DNA from: Prorocentrum cordatum
Taxonomy: Eukaryota > Sar > Dinophyceae > Prorocentrales > Prorocentraceae
Direction: 5' to 3'
DNA: 64,000 nucleotides
NCBI GenBank assembly: GCA_963575745.1
Contig: CAUYUJ010001459.1
Coordinates: 271,749-335,748 of the forward strand
Positions 1 to 10,135 of the stretch are shown here, piece after piece; the stretch's first letter is position 1; the number at the start of each line of letters is the position of its first letter. A model generated the notes under the pieces. It searched no databases and had not been told where the DNA came from. It worked only from the letters and a program-made list of their open reading frames with translations. The translations under genes and the position numbers were made by a program.

Positions 1-194
1 TTCCCTGGGTTGCCGGACCGGCCAATCCACTGCAGCGAGAAATTCCAGGTGCACTCCAGGTTGGGAGGGTGCTACGGGGCCCAGAGGTATACAGCACCAC
101 CACCTCCCTCACCCCCTCCCTCTCCCAGGAAGGAGGCGAGGAGTGTGAGGGTGGAGGAGGGAGGAGGAATCAACGTCGTGGTGGTGTATATCTA
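1..194. other. Non-coding edge sequence
   Basis: GC-rich sequence with a CTCCC-rich run at about 105-130 and a GGAGG-rich run at 135-170. These two can partly pair with each other. No coding signal was recognised. Confidence 0.4.
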
Positions 195-389
195 GGGGAA
201 CAAAAAGTGGCATAAACATAAAAACTGGGAGGTCCGCGCGGATTTCTTGGATCTGCGCTGGACCCCCCTCCCTGGCTCGCGGAGCGCGCCAGGGGCGGCG
301 CCAGAGGCGCCGCCGGAGGGGCCCAGCGCCGATCCGAGAAATCCGCGCGGACCTCCGAGTTTTTATCTTCATGTCATTTTGTGTTCCCC
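195..389. mobile_element. Foldback MITE, GGTCCGCGCGGATTTC type, copy 1
   Basis: The left arm (195 to about 265) and the right arm (about 318 to 389) are long imperfect inverted repeats. They share GGGGAACA-like ends, a CATAAACATAAAAACT-like segment and GGAGGTCCGCGCGGATTTC. The centre is GC-rich spacer. Related copies lie at 3488-3656, 47668-47857 and, in part, 36240-36340. A short non-coding element with long inverted arms fits a foldback MITE. No target duplication could be fixed. Confidence 0.7.
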
Positions 390-458
390 TGAATATCCTT
401 GGGGCCCGCAGGTGGTGCGCGTTCCGTCGCTCAAGCTGCAGTCGGGCCGTTGAATTAC

Positions 459-642
459 GTCGGGCCTGTCACCCTACAGGGGGATTGTCGAAGAAAAATA
501 AAAAGTACTCCAATAATAGTCAAACCATAGTCCAAAAATAGTCTGGGGACTATTTTTTGAGTATTGTTTGACCTTTTTGGGGTATGTTTTGGGTATTTTT
601 TATTTTTCGTCGAAAATCCCCCTGTAAGGGGGCAGGCCCGAC
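459..642. mobile_element. Foldback MITE, GTCGGGCCTGTC type, copy 1
   Basis: The ends are inverted repeats of about 44 bp starting GTCGGGCCTGTC. They run through CTACAGGGGGATT to an A-rich GAAAAATAAAAA block. The interior is AT-rich, unlike its surroundings, and holds a second inversion around AATAGTCTGGGGACTATT. Diverged copies are at 4145-4280 and 35774-35928. Confidence 0.75.
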
Positions 643-655
643 ATAAAGCAAGCTA

Positions 656-834
656 CAGTCGGGCTGTTGAAGAAGGAACCCTCTTCGTTGGGGAGGGGCT
701 CGGTGTTCCTTGTAAATTAGTTTGGAGTTTGTCGTAGGTTTTCTTCCGGCTCTCTGCGGGGAATCAAAGTTGACTTTATGGAATAGCGGGGCCTCGTTCC
801 TCATGTAGGTTTCCTTCTGACAGCGTTTCGACTG
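656..834 (+). mobile_element. Tc1/mariner-like MITE (CAGTCGGGGC ends), copy 1
   Basis: The element begins CAGTCGGG and ends CGACTG, and is flanked by TA on both sides (654-655, 835-836). The interior carries GAAGGAACCC, GTTGGGGAGGGGCTC and AATCAAAGTT blocks found in the other four copies in this window. CAGT ends with a TA duplication are typical of Tc1/mariner transposition. There is no transposase, so this is a non-autonomous derivative. It is the most diverged copy (right end CGTTTCGACTG). Confidence 0.75.
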
Positions 835-839
835 TAATG

Positions 840-1540
840 CAAAGAGGGAAAAGAGCGGAAAGGAGGAGGAAGATAGAAGCAGCGAGGGACAAGCGGGTCG
901 AGGTGAGACCCCGATGGCCCGCGCGGGGTGAGAAGCCACAGAAGGAGAGCGCAGGCTCAGTATTCAAACAAGTCGTGTTGGCAGACTGGAGGGTAATCGT
1001 TTTTGTTATTAACTGTTTTGCCGATCGGCGCGGGCCCTCGCACCCCCCCACCTGTCCCCCCCCTCGTGCAGTAGATCTTGGCTGTTTTTGGCGCCTGTTT
1101 CGAGCAGGTGGGGTCTCCCCCAGAGAACGCACGGTTCCAAACAGCCGCACTAAGCAGAGATCTGGAGCCAGACCCCCCCCCCTCCACCCCTTCCGCCCGA
1201 TGTCGAAACGCCGAATAAGAAAACGCTCACCAGACTGGAGGGCCAACAAGAAAGCGTGGCAACAGAACCGTGCGCGATGTCCGGGTGGTGTCAGCCAGAT
1301 GCTGGAAGAGTACCCACCTAGTTGGAATGCCGGCCGTGCTGAGTAAGCGCTACGGCAAGAAAGCCCATTTGCGCGCTGGAGAGCGTAATGTCGTTAGCTA
1401 AAAGCCCCACTCCTGAAACAGCGTCGTGCCAATTCTGAGCGCTTCGCGTATTCCCACCAGCCCATGCAGGAACGATGTCCAGGGGAGTTACCCCTTATCA
1501 GGGTAGCGTGGAATCATCGGGATACTCCGTTGGCCAGAGG
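840..1540. other. Unassigned non-coding stretch
   Basis: No family was recognised. The phrase CAGACTGGAGGG occurs twice (about 980 and 1230). At about 1449 the phrase TATTCCCACCAGCCCATGCA resembles repeated phrases in 2437-2935. The open frames here have no recognisable domain. Confidence 0.3.
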
Positions 1541-1765
1541 CCCCGTGGATGCCTCCTTGGGTCTCGTGGGGTGTCTCTTGAGGTCGCCTTGGCGGCCTCT
1601 TGCTGGCTCTTGAGGGGCTCTTTGGAGCGCCTTGGGTGCCTCTCGGGGCCTCTTGATGGCCGCTCGGGAGCCTCTTGCGTGCTCTTTGGGGGCCCCTTGG
1701 GCCCTCCTGGGGCCCTCTTGGGGCTCTCTTGCGGGCTTTTCGGGCCGTCTCTGGGCCATCGCTCC
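1541..1765 (+). repeat. Degenerate CTTGG/GGCC 12-nt repeat, block 1
   Basis: The stretch is built from irregular CTCTTGGGGGCC-like steps. It is the same family as the much longer blocks at 9.9-14.7 kb. It runs straight into the (AAC)n tract. Confidence 0.6.
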
Positions 1766-1766
1766 C

Positions 1767-1835
<69 letters not shown>
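1766..1835 (+). repeat. (AAC)n microsatellite
   Basis: About 23 uninterrupted CAA/AAC units. Read in different frames they give poly-Q, poly-N, poly-T or, on the other strand, poly-V/L/C, so the open frames crossing it are not evidence of a gene. Confidence 0.95.
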
Positions 1836-2061
1836 GAGAAGTAAGACGCTTCCGCCCCCGACGGCTCGAAGTCTGACTGCATGTTCCCTTTTGTGAGGCT
1901 CTCGTGCTTCTGGCTGGCGCCCCGGCCGGCCCCCTGCCGCGATGCCTCCTTGGCCCTCGCCCCGCCCTCTCTCTTTCGGGCCCCCCGTCGGCGTGGCCCG
2001 CTGCTCCGGGTGCAGGGCTCGACGCCGAGCCACGCCCAGAGGAATGCGGGGAGCAAGCCAG

Positions 2062-2404
2062 GGGTCGACCCAAACGGTGTTTGTCGGCGGCGAGCGAGAG
2101 AGGGAAGTGAGAAGGAAAAGGCCTTTTCAGAAGGCGGCGGGACTTCTCGGAAGCCCTCGCGCCTTCTGAAAAGTTCTTTCTGTCTTCGGGCAAGGCTTAG
2201 AAAACTACTGAGAAGGCCTCGGGGTTTCCGAGCCTTCTGAGAAGGCCCGCCCCTTCTCACTTCCCCCCTGGGCGCGCCGCCAAGTTTGAGCGATTTCGTG
2301 GGCCGTTTTCGTTCTGATTCTGTTGTGCAGCAAAAAGGTGGAACGAAGGCAACACGTCGGGCGAAAAACTAAATGGAAACGGGAAACACCGTTTTGGTTG
2401 AGCT
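2062..2404. mobile_element. MITE with GGGCTGGACC-like ends, interrupted copy
   Basis: The left end GGGTCGACCCAAACGGTGTT (2062) and the right end AAACACCGTTTTGGTTGAGC (to 2404) are inverted repeats. They match the uninterrupted copy at 17950-18089. The shared internal phrase GCGATTTCGTGGGCC falls at about 2289. The extra roughly 160 bp between end and interior is a separate foldback unit (2103-2265). This reads as a nested insertion. Confidence 0.6.
2103..2265. mobile_element. Foldback element GGAAGTGAGAAGG, nested
   Basis: It starts GGAAGTGAGAAGG and ends with the inverse CCTTCTCACTTCC. The interior has repeated CCTTCTGARAAGG palindromes (about 2115-2135, 2164-2175, 2233-2244). It lies inside the element at 2062-2404. 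Confidence 0.65.
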
Positions 2405-2409
2405 CTGGA

Positions 2410-3000
2410 ACAAGCGATTCTTGGCGCTTCGCGTATCCCCACCAGCTCGCACGTGCACATGCCACTGCGGCCAATTAGGTTCGTTCGCGCCCCGTTCGTT
2501 GTTGACCCGCTCCCCGACATTTCGTTGGAGCCGCCGTCCAAAAAAAGTATCCCCACCAGCTTGTGCATCGGCACTGTCCCCGGATCCTGGTTCTGGTTGC
2601 AGTTTGCATCATCCATCGACAAGGTTTTGGGCCCTGCCCCGTTTCCTGACACCACTTCGCGCAGCCCGGCAGCTTAGGCAGCTTAGGTTCGGCCGTCGGT
2701 CCCCGTACGCTAGGCAATCAGGTTCACGCGTAACCCGCCCGACCTCTGACGCTGCTGGCGCGCTCGCCTGCGGCCGCGACCAAAAAAATATCCCCACCAG
2801 CGCTCGCCTGCTGTTGTGTGGGCATTTGTCGTGCCACTGTAGGCTTGGTCTTCGTGCGTTCCACGACGCCGCGCGGCCGTCTGCTTGCGGCTGCGAACAA
2901 CAATCCCCACCAGCCCATCCAGACACGATGTCCATCAGAGGTGACGGGGGGAGAGAGGAAGAGGCACGCATAGTCAAACAGCGAGGGAGGCTTGGGAGGT
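2410..3000. repeat. Region with recurring ATCCCCACCAGC phrase
   Basis: The phrase ATCCCCACCAGC recurs at about 2437, 2548, 2791 and 2903, with a related form at 1449. The copies at 1449 and 2903 share a longer stretch ending ACGATGTCCA. The spacers between are unrelated. No gene is seen. Confidence 0.45.
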
Positions 3001-3004
3001 TCCG

Positions 3005-3260
3005 CGGCCATGTCGAGCCGTCTTAGAGCGGTTTGGGGCCATTGGGAACATCTTGGGAGCCATCTTGAGCCAGCTTGGGCTACCCTAGCCGTCTTGGAGG
3101 TCAGATTGGGCTCTCTGAGGCCGCTCGAGGGCCTCTTGGGTGCCTCTCTGGTGCCTCTTGGAGGTCTCTTGGGGCTTTTTGGGGCGCTCTCTGGGCCCTC
3201 TTGGAGCTCTCTTGGGAACCCTGGAGCCGTTTTTGGGGCCATTTTGGAGGCTATTCATCA
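3005..3260 (+). repeat. Degenerate CTTGG/GGCC 12-nt repeat, block 2
   Basis: CTTGGGAGCCAT-, CTTGGAGGTCTC- and CTTGGGGCTT-like units, the same family as block 1. The flank has a C10 homopolymer at about 3285. Confidence 0.6.
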
Positions 3261-3487
3261 AAAGAGGGAGTTCTTTATCTCCGCCCCCCCCCCCTCTCGG
3301 GGGCCACGGTTCTTGTGAGTGGCAAAAACGGCCCTCTCAGGGGTTAACTCGTCGCGACCCCTTCCCAAAAAAAAACCTCAGGGAGGGGAGGGGGGGGTCC
3401 CTCCCCGAAGGGAAAAGGGGTTGTGGAAGAGGAAAGAGACCCTCCTTACACCACCTGTCGCCCAAAAATCTGGTGGGATAACATAAA

Positions 3488-3656
3488 GTTAAGTAAGCTG
3501 TTGGAGGACCACGCGGATTTTTGGGATCGGCGCTGGACCCCTCCCCACCTCCTTGGCGCGCGGAGCGCGCCAGGCAGGGGCGTCCGGCGCCGATCCAGGA
3601 AATGAGCGCAGCGGACCGGGCACCCGAAAGTTCATGCTTACGTCATTGCATGTTCC
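3488..3656. mobile_element. Foldback MITE, GGATCGGCGCTGG type, copy 2
   Basis: Arms around GGACCACGCGGATTTTTGGG and its inverted counterpart frame the spacer GGCGCGCGGAGCGCGCCAGG, itself a palindrome. The layout matches the element at 195-389, with more divergence in the right arm. Confidence 0.55.
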
Positions 3657-3659
3657 CTG

Positions 3660-4140
3660 GTGGATAAGATCGGGTACCCCAGGTAAGGGGACCCGGTCAG
3701 TAGTAGGGCCCCTTAGCCCTAGGGCCCCTGAGCCCCTAAAGTGGCGAGAGTCACTATTCCAGGTCTGCCGTAGCTTTTGTTTTTTTGGGCGACGGCAAAT
3801 CCGGTTAGTGGAACGGGGCAGGGGGGGCGTACCCCGGTTCACATCACTAAACCAGGTCCCGCTAAATTGCCCACGCCCGATAAGAATCCTTCTCCCTGGT
3901 CCTTCATTCTTCCAGGCACGAGGTGGCCCGACGATACGGGGACTGGCCGGGGAGGAGGAGGGCGAGCCAGGGCAGGGGAGAGGACGACAGGGCAGTGCAG
4001 AAGGGAAGTCGCGAAAGGAGAGGGGGGCATCGGAGAAAAGGGCTCGCCAATTCAGGAGCGAAATAAGGAATGCACACGCACATGAATCCACACTGATTTC
4101 GAACGCCTCACTGCGCGAGCGCTCGTAATACGAGCCTGGC
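3660..4140. other. Unassigned non-coding stretch
   Basis: It contains a run of short CCTTAGCCCTAGGGCCCCTGAG-like palindromes at about 3700-3740 and a CACTAAACCAGGTCCCGCTAAA phrase at 3845. That phrase resembles part of the element at 7111-7283. No convincing gene. Confidence 0.3.
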
Positions 4141-4144
4141 CTTA

Positions 4145-4280
4145 AGTCGGGCCTGTCCCTCTACAGGAGGAATCTTCAAACTGATTCAAGAAATAGTCAG
4201 GGGACGATCTTCTGAGCATTTGTTGGTTCTTTTTGGGGGGCATTGTTTGGCTGTTTCTTATTGTTCGTCCAAAATCCCCC
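4145..4280. mobile_element. Foldback MITE, GTCGGGCCTGTC type, copy 2
   Basis: It starts GTCGGGCCTGTCCCTCTACA and shares the AATAGTCAGGGGACGAT core with 35774-35928. The right arm TTGTTCGTCCAAAATCCCCC stops short, so the copy is truncated. Confidence 0.6.
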
Positions 4281-4410
4281 TTGGGATTTAGCTGTCGGTG
4301 TAGATGTAGATGTCGCTCTCCTGAATGCTCCAACTCCCAGGTAGGGTCGCACTGGGAGAATGACCACTCTTTACTGTTCGTCCAAGCTCCCCCTCTGGGA
4401 GCACAGGCCC

Positions 4411-4586
4411 GACTGGAGGCTCACCACCCACCGAACCACCCCAACCCAACCCGAGGCTCAGATTTACCCTCCATTTCTAGTGGGGGGGGGTCCGGGAACA
4501 TCGAAAAACCACATATGGAGCCCATACCCCCCCCAACCCGAAATTCGGGTCTTCGGGTTGGGTTGGGGTGGTCTGGTAGGTAGTCA
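4411..4586. mobile_element. Foldback element with CCACCCCAACCCAACCCGA arms
   Basis: The left arm contains CCACCCCAACCCAACCCGA and the right arm its inverse, TCGGGTTGGGTTGGGGTGG. Inside are C8 and G9 runs and an AATTCGGGTCTTCGGGTT stretch. No second copy is seen in this window. Confidence 0.55.
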
Positions 4587-4740
4587 GAGGCTGGCCTCGC
4601 GGACTGGGGGGCCGCATCCACGCACGTGGCCGGGCGCGCGCGCTCTCTGCAGGCCCGCCGACGGCCGAGGCCTCCCCGTCCGTGCCGGCTCCGCCGGGGC
4701 CCTCGGCCGGCGCTCGCCGGCTCTCGGCGGCTCTCCCAGC

Positions 4741-5127
4741 CTCGGGAGTCGACTAGACGTAAGAGTGACCTTTCGCCGGAGTGACCTTTGGTCCCAGACC
4801 CCCTCGAGTAATGAAAAAATCACGACGGGAGGTTTTCCTTCATTTCTGGCCTCCGGGGGCCCTCACCGGCCCTCGGGAGCGTCAAAAAACGACTCAGGAC
4901 GAAAAACCGGTCCCGGGGAATGGGTCGAGACCTCGGGGGGTCGACGTCATGAAAAAATCATGACGTCGGGGGTCTGGGGTGCGGGCACAGATGGGTCCCC
5001 AAATGGCTGAACACGAAGCAGCAGCGACCTGCGCGCCCAGGTGTGGTCCCCCCGCGGCACCCAAAAAGTCGCGCACCAAAGGTCACTCTTACCCAGGGTC
5101 ACTCCTGCGTGTAGCCGACTCCGGGAG
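4741..5127. mobile_element. Inverted-repeat element with GAGTGACC subterminal motifs
   Basis: Both ends carry GGGAGTCG-like termini followed inward by two GAGTGACC motifs (left 4763 onward, right inverted to about 5107), with AAAGGTCAC nearest the centre. The interior includes a strong hairpin, GACGTCATGA...TCATGACGTC (about 4942-4966). An A6 run follows TAATG or CATG at 4810 and 4950. The roughly 390-bp size and terminal inversion suggest a non-autonomous DNA transposon. Confidence 0.5.
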
Positions 5128-6169
5128 GCTCTCCAGCAGCCGCGCCGCGGCGTGCCGATGGGGTGCCCGGAGGTGCCCCGGAGGATCACTGGGGCGGACT
5201 GCGACCCGGAAGCCAGACGACGAGGATCACTCGGGTCGGACGACACCGTCGTCGTCGTCGACGACGACACGATGACGACGACGTCGGGGGGGGCACCTGC
5301 AATCGCCCTCTTTTCTCGCCTTTCCGTGCGTGACCCTCGAGGCGCACGCGTCTCTGTGGAGTGTCCTGCGGCCAAGTGCCCTGTGCAGGCGCTATTCCAC
5401 AGGGGGGGGTGTATGCTGGCTGGCTGTCTTGCTCGTCCATCCTTCTCACATAGGAAAAAGGAGGGCACGAACCCTGCTGCATGCAGCTGGTCTCGACCCC
5501 GCCGCTGGGCGATTTCTTCTGCACGTCGTCGCCTCCGGCTCCGGGCCGCGCTGGGAAAACCAGCCGCGTGAGCTGATTCACTGTCGCCCCCTTGATTCCC
5601 CGCCCGTTCGTCCGACCCGATCTGTGGAGGCTACATTCGGGTGGCCTTCCGTGCAGTTCGCGGCCGAAGACCCGCTTGCCCATCATTCTGGGTTCTTCAC
5701 ACTCAGAACGTGGAGACGGGGAAGCGGAGGATCGAGGAAGAGGTGAAAGGGACGGGTGAAAACGGGAGTGGGACGGGGGGACGTTTGGATTCTTGATGCA
5801 CTCATACTCGTTTTGCCCCTTCCTCCACTGCGACGCTGCAGTCGGCCACCATCGGGAATGCCAGGTAGCCTGCGATATGGCGGGGGCAGCCTGGACACTC
5901 GATGTATGGCAGTTGTGCCTGGCGCGTCTCCGTTGAAAGGGGAGGAAAGGCAGGGGAGTGGCGGAGAGGAACAGAGATCTGGGATTAGCGACTGCAGAAG
6001 CCAGCACGTGGCAGGTTTTAGTGCTTGTTTTGCGCACGCTAACGACGCGTGCAATTATATGGGCGATCGCGCGCTCGCAAGTTGCCTGCAACGCAGATGA
6101 GCTTAGAGGAGTTTCGGCCTTGAGATGTTTGTCAACGTGGACCCAGAACAGTGACTTGTTGGACTCTTG
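5128..6169. other. Unassigned GC-rich stretch
   Basis: A CGTCGT/CGACGA palindromic cluster lies at 5245-5285. The remainder looks single-copy within this window. Long frames exist on both strands but none shows a recognisable domain. Confidence 0.3.
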
Positions 6170-6720
6170 ACGTGTAAGCTACGTGGTACAGGCTAAGTGG
6201 TGCAGGCTATGTGGTGTAGGCAATGTGTTTTTACTCGTGTACTGCAAACGTACAGGTTACGTTGTGCAAGCTATGAGGTGTAAGCAACGTCGTGAACTCT
6301 ATGTGCTGTCAGCTGTTCACTGTATGGTGTAAGCTACGTGGTGCAAGCTATGCAATGCAACCTAAAAGGTGCAGCCTGCGCGGTGTAATAGATGCGGTGT
6401 AAGCCATGGCGTGCAAGTTGCGTGGCTTGAGCTACGTGCTGTAGGCTATCGGGTGTTGACACGTGCGCACAAGGTTGCACGGACTATGCATTGCAGCGAG
6501 ATGGTGCAAAACTATGTAGGTGGAGTGGCGTATCTTCTGATTTGCAAGCGCTGCATTGTAAACTACATGGTGTGGGGGTAAGCTAGGAAAGGAGCACGTT
6601 ATGCGGTGCAAGTTACGTGGAGTAATCGATGTCGTGCAAGCTAGGTGGTGCAACCTAGGCTGTTCTACCTGTGTGGCCCCAGCTACGTGCACGGTGCAAA
6701 CAATGTTTTGCAATGTGCGA
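6170..6720 (+). repeat. Degenerate 15-nt minisatellite
   Basis: Repeated GTGGTGCAAGCTACG/GTGGTGTAAGCTACG-like units spaced about 15 nt, with much substitution and some indels. The local GC is lower than in flanking DNA. Confidence 0.75.
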
Positions 6721-6959
6721 ACAACATACCGTCCACCCGCCGCATGTTTTGCATATGGTGGCTGCTGAGCACCTGCTAGCGCATTTCCACGGCCGCGCTG
6801 GCGCGCACACGCTCGCTCGCAGAGCAACCAGCTGGCTTGGCACAAGTAATGCGGCCGCGATGGCGTTTACCGAAAGGGGGTTCCCAGCGCGTCTCAGAGG
6901 CTGCGTTGGCGCGCGGGCACGTCAGTGCGGGTCGGTGATTCGGGCAGGCGCGATATCGC

Positions 6960-7085
6960 GGTGGCGTCGCAATTTCGGCAACGACGGTGATGATAACGAT
7001 GGTGGTGGCGATGGTGAGGATGACGAAAGCAGCAAGGCCGATGACGGCGCCAATGTTGTTGATGACGATGACCATGATGATGTCC
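6960..7085 (+). repeat. Short GATGGT-rich tract
   Basis: An imperfect GATGATGGTGGTGG-type run. It gives acidic or His-rich open frames only. Confidence 0.6.
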
Positions 7086-7110
7086 ATGTGTCGGTCCTCC
7101 CCCATTTCCC

Positions 7111-7283
7111 TCGGGGGTGGACAGAACCCCCAACAACGACACGTCGATTAGTGAATTGTCCGTTTTCGGTTCTCGAGAGGGCGCCGCGGCCGTTATTTTC
7201 CAGGCTTGCGCCCGCCAGGTTTGGGACTCAGGTCGTTTTCACTAAACCACGTTTTGCTAAAGGGAGGTCTGTCCATCCCCGAG
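7111..7283. mobile_element. MITE with TCGGGGGTGGACAG ends, copy 1, flanked by 22-bp direct repeats
   Basis: The ends TCGGGGGTGGACAG and CTGTCCATCCCCGA are inverted repeats. The element is immediately flanked by a 22-bp direct repeat (7089-7110 and 7284-7305, one mismatch) containing CGGTCCTCCCCCATTTCCC. The interior includes CCGTTTTCGGTTCTCGAGAG and GGTCGTTTTCACTAAACC. Copies are at 15119-15290 and 54838-55003. Confidence 0.75.
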
Positions 7284-7465
7284 TGCCGGTCCTCCCCCAT
7301 TTCCCCTCCCCACCGCACCTGCCGAGCTTTCAGAGGGCCACCAGTGGATTTTGCCGCCATGCGGGCGACAGGTCCGAACGCTCTCTTGGCGCTCGTGGGC
7401 GTTTTTAGAGAACTTGCTGGCGCGGAAAACCGGGCGCGGCGAGACGCCCCCAGCAAACCTCAGGA

Positions 7466-7626
7466 GGGAACGAAACACACAGACACAATTAATGGTCGAC
7501 TCCCCAGAAAAATATGGGAAAATATAGGAAGTGGGGGGCAAAACAAAAACCCGGAAAATATTGGAAAATATGGTGACTATTCTTATTTGTGTGTATTCAT
7601 GTGTGTGTGTGTCCTGGGGCCCCTTC
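7466..7626 (+). repeat. Dispersed repeat with ACACACAGACACAATT start, copy 1
   Basis: A block of about 155 bp running from AAACACACAGACACAATTAA through GGGAAAATATAGGAAGTGGG to TTATTTGTGTGTATTCATGT and CCTGGGGCCCC. The left and right ends are weakly complementary (ACACAC against GTGTGT). Four copies are in the window, all in the same orientation. Confidence 0.75.
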
Positions 7627-7825
7627 AAACCCATCCCACTGCATGGTGAGGTGGGCTGAGCGATGTAGCGCGCGCGTGGGCACCAGTTTCGGGCAAGGAG
7701 CCGGCTTTCCCGATCTGCTGCTCGTTCAGGACTTCCGACGCCGCTCCGCGCACCCCGCGCAACGCACCCGTGACGCAGACCTGGCACAGCATCACGACAG
7801 GGGGCCTCCAGGTGCGGATATGGCA

Positions 7826-7995
7826 GTACACCTTAGGCGATGCTTAAGAAAACTTAAGTTTTCGGCCAGAGTCTCGATGATTCTTAACTTTTCAATGTAA
7901 ATCCCAAGATTTTGACAGAAGTTCTGGGTTTTGTTCAATTTCTGAGACTATGAATTTCTTAACCCATGATTTCTTAAGCATTTCGCAGGGTGTAC
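7826..7995. mobile_element. AT-rich MITE with GTACACC ends, copy 1
   Basis: The left end GTACACCTTAGGCGATGCTT and the right end AAGCATTTCGCAGGGTGTAC are inverted, with CTTAAGAAA next to them on both sides. The AT-rich interior includes AAGTTTTCGGCCAGAGTCTC and GAGACTATGAATTTCTTAAC. The copy at 43914-44082 is closely similar. Confidence 0.8.
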
Positions 7996-7999
7996 ACCC

Positions 8000-9150
8000 C
8001 GAGTCATCATCATGTTGGAGGCGCTCAGACTTGGACAGGCCAGTGCACCCCAAACCACCCTGGGAGTAGCTGAGGCCGCCAGGTACTGATAGGCCATCAC
8101 GCCCAAGAGCGTCATCGGCACGGCAAGAGACCCTCCACGCGGATGCGCTCGTGCATCTCGTGTCGCCTTCATGTTGGAGGCCCCACGGGGCCCTGGGAGA
8201 CCCCCACAAAGGTCCCCAAGAGGCTCCGACTCGGGTCAAAGAGCTGCGCTGGTCTCTCCTCCTCGTCTTCACCTGTGCGTCTTGCCTTCCTTCCGCCTCC
8301 CTTTCGTTGTCCCTTCTCCCTGCAACTGCGCCCCTCTGTCACAGGGCAGCGCGGATTATGTCGCTTGGTGTGCAACAGGTGCAGGCAAATCTTATTGGGA
8401 AAGGGTACCGAGACCACTATGTGCTCCCTTCGGTCCCCCACATGTACGATTTCTGGGCGTCCTGGAAGCCCTAATCGCCACGGCTGGATTGTCCTCGAAA
8501 TTCAGGCCAGAACGCATTCTGGGAGACATCTGGGAGTAGCGGTATCGTTACTTCTGTTCCTGACAAACTACGTATCGCCGGTTCTGACTTTACGAGCCCG
8601 CCATATGGCTTCATCTGGTTCCTTTTGGAGCATGTGCACACTTTTAATCAAAAGGCCGTGCTCCCAACTTTCTCGCTCTCGCTCTCGCTCTCGCTCGGTC
8701 TCTCTCGTCTCAACTTCGTGTAGGCGTCAACCGCCAATTCACGCTGGAAGCGTTGGAGGAAGCGCCAAGAGACTAGAGGAAGGACTCAGGGGCTGAAGGG
8801 GGCGCGGGACAGGGAAGGGCACTAAGAAGATGAGCCAAAGGAAGAGGAGGAAGCGGTTGGAACCTGGGACGACGGTCGTCTTTCAATTCAGGCGCCTAGT
8901 CAGATTTATCCCAGGGCTGTGCGAGAGGATTTGAATTAATTAATCCTGAGGGTGAGAACGGGCTAGGGAGGAGGATGAGGAGGAGTAGGCGGAGGAGACC
9001 TCGTCCTCCTCATCATCGCCATATTTCCCCACTCGTATCTAGTATCGGGCGTTTGAAATCCTGGCCTGTCACCCCTCGCGAAATACTCGAGACAGCCTTG
9101 TCGTCAATGTCCGCCTAGGCAGGCAGGGAGATGAGGCGGGAAGGGAGTGA
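8000..9150. other. Unassigned stretch with short repeats
   Basis: CATGTTGGAGGC occurs at 8011 and 8170. A (CTCGCT)n run is at 8663-8695 and a short GAGGA cluster at 8960-9000. No protein family was recognised in the open frames around 8143-8796. Confidence 0.3.
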
Positions 9151-9154
9151 GTCA

Positions 9155-9316
9155 GGAGGGGAAAAAACACACAGACACAATTAACCCTCGATTCCCAGGA
9201 AAATATAGGAAAATATGGGAAGTGGGGGGAAAGACAGAAACCCAGAACATATGAGAAAATATAGTGAATAGTTTTATTTGTGTGTATTTATTTGTGTGTC
9301 CTGGGGCCCCTTCAGT
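9155..9316 (+). repeat. Dispersed repeat with ACACACAGACACAATT start, copy 2
   Basis: Same order of blocks as 7466-7626: ACACACAGACACAATTAA, AAAATATGGGAAGTGGGG, TTTGTGTGTATTTATTTGTG, TCCTGGGGCCCCTTCA. Indels are few. Confidence 0.8.
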
Positions 9317-9447
9317 GAGGGAATCTGGAGGGGGGGAGATAGGGCGCAGCGCTGCGACGCCGGGTCGAGGGTTCACAGGCCCCCCCCCCCAGATGGGATG
9401 GGCCCCAGGATTCCACAGGCCCCCTACGTCCCAGATTGGCTGAGGGG

Positions 9448-9494
<47 letters not shown>

Positions 9495-9517
9495 TGGACG
9501 GTTGACGACGGACGACG

Positions 9518-9549
<32 letters not shown>

Positions 9550-9550
9550 A
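9448..9550 (+). repeat. (GAC)n/(ACG)n microsatellite
   Basis: Two runs of GAC units separated by a GGACGGTTGACGACGGACGA interruption. The poly-D and poly-R/S frames are artefacts. Confidence 0.95.
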
Positions 9551-9772
9551 CCAAACCACACCTACAGGGGGAGGACGGGGGGTGCATCGGCACCTCCCAC
9601 CACGCCACGCCCACAGAGCCACGACCACAGGTCGGGGGGACGACCCCATTCGCGAGGCCTTCGCGAGGCTCACGTGCGTATCCATCCAGCAGGAAAGGGG
9701 AGCTCGATCCCAGATGCATTGGCCATTGGGGCAGGGGGAGGGGGGGGCAACCCTGGATCACACCTGTATATC

Positions 9773-10135
9773 GAAGACGCCTACAGCGAATCACCGCCGC
9801 CCCCTGCCTTTTTGGAAGCGCCCATGTGGCCGAACGTTGAGGCCAGACCTGCCAAGCTATCGGACCATGTGTTCCCCGAATCGGTTTGGAAAGCATTCGG
9901 GGAACACGTGGGCATCTTGAAGGGCATCTTGGCCGTCTGGAGGCCATGTTGACCCTTTCGGGTCTTCTTGGAGGACGTCTTGGAGGGCTCTTTGGCCGTC
10001 TTGGAGGCCATCTTGAGCGTCTTGGAGGCCTCTTGGGCCGTCTTGGGGGCCTCTTGGGGCCGTCTTGGGCCTCTTGGGCGATCTTTGGGGGCACTTGGGC
10101 CGTCTCGGGCCGTCGGAAGGCCGACAAACATGCAA
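9773..10135 (+). repeat. Higher-order repeat (GAAGACGCCTAC module), copy 1
   Basis: Starts GAAGACGCCTACAGCGAATC, then CCGCCGCCCCCTGCC, GGCCAGACCTGCCAAGC and TTCGGGGAACACGTGGGC, and runs into the 12-nt repeat. It matches 12484-12845 almost base for base over about 350 bp, and 14181 onward less well. Confidence 0.8.

Noticed and set aside
1488-2260. Poly-Q, poly-L and poly-V proteins around the AAC tract
   Set aside because: All frames of both strands are open through a pure trinucleotide run, so homopolymeric residues are no evidence of coding.
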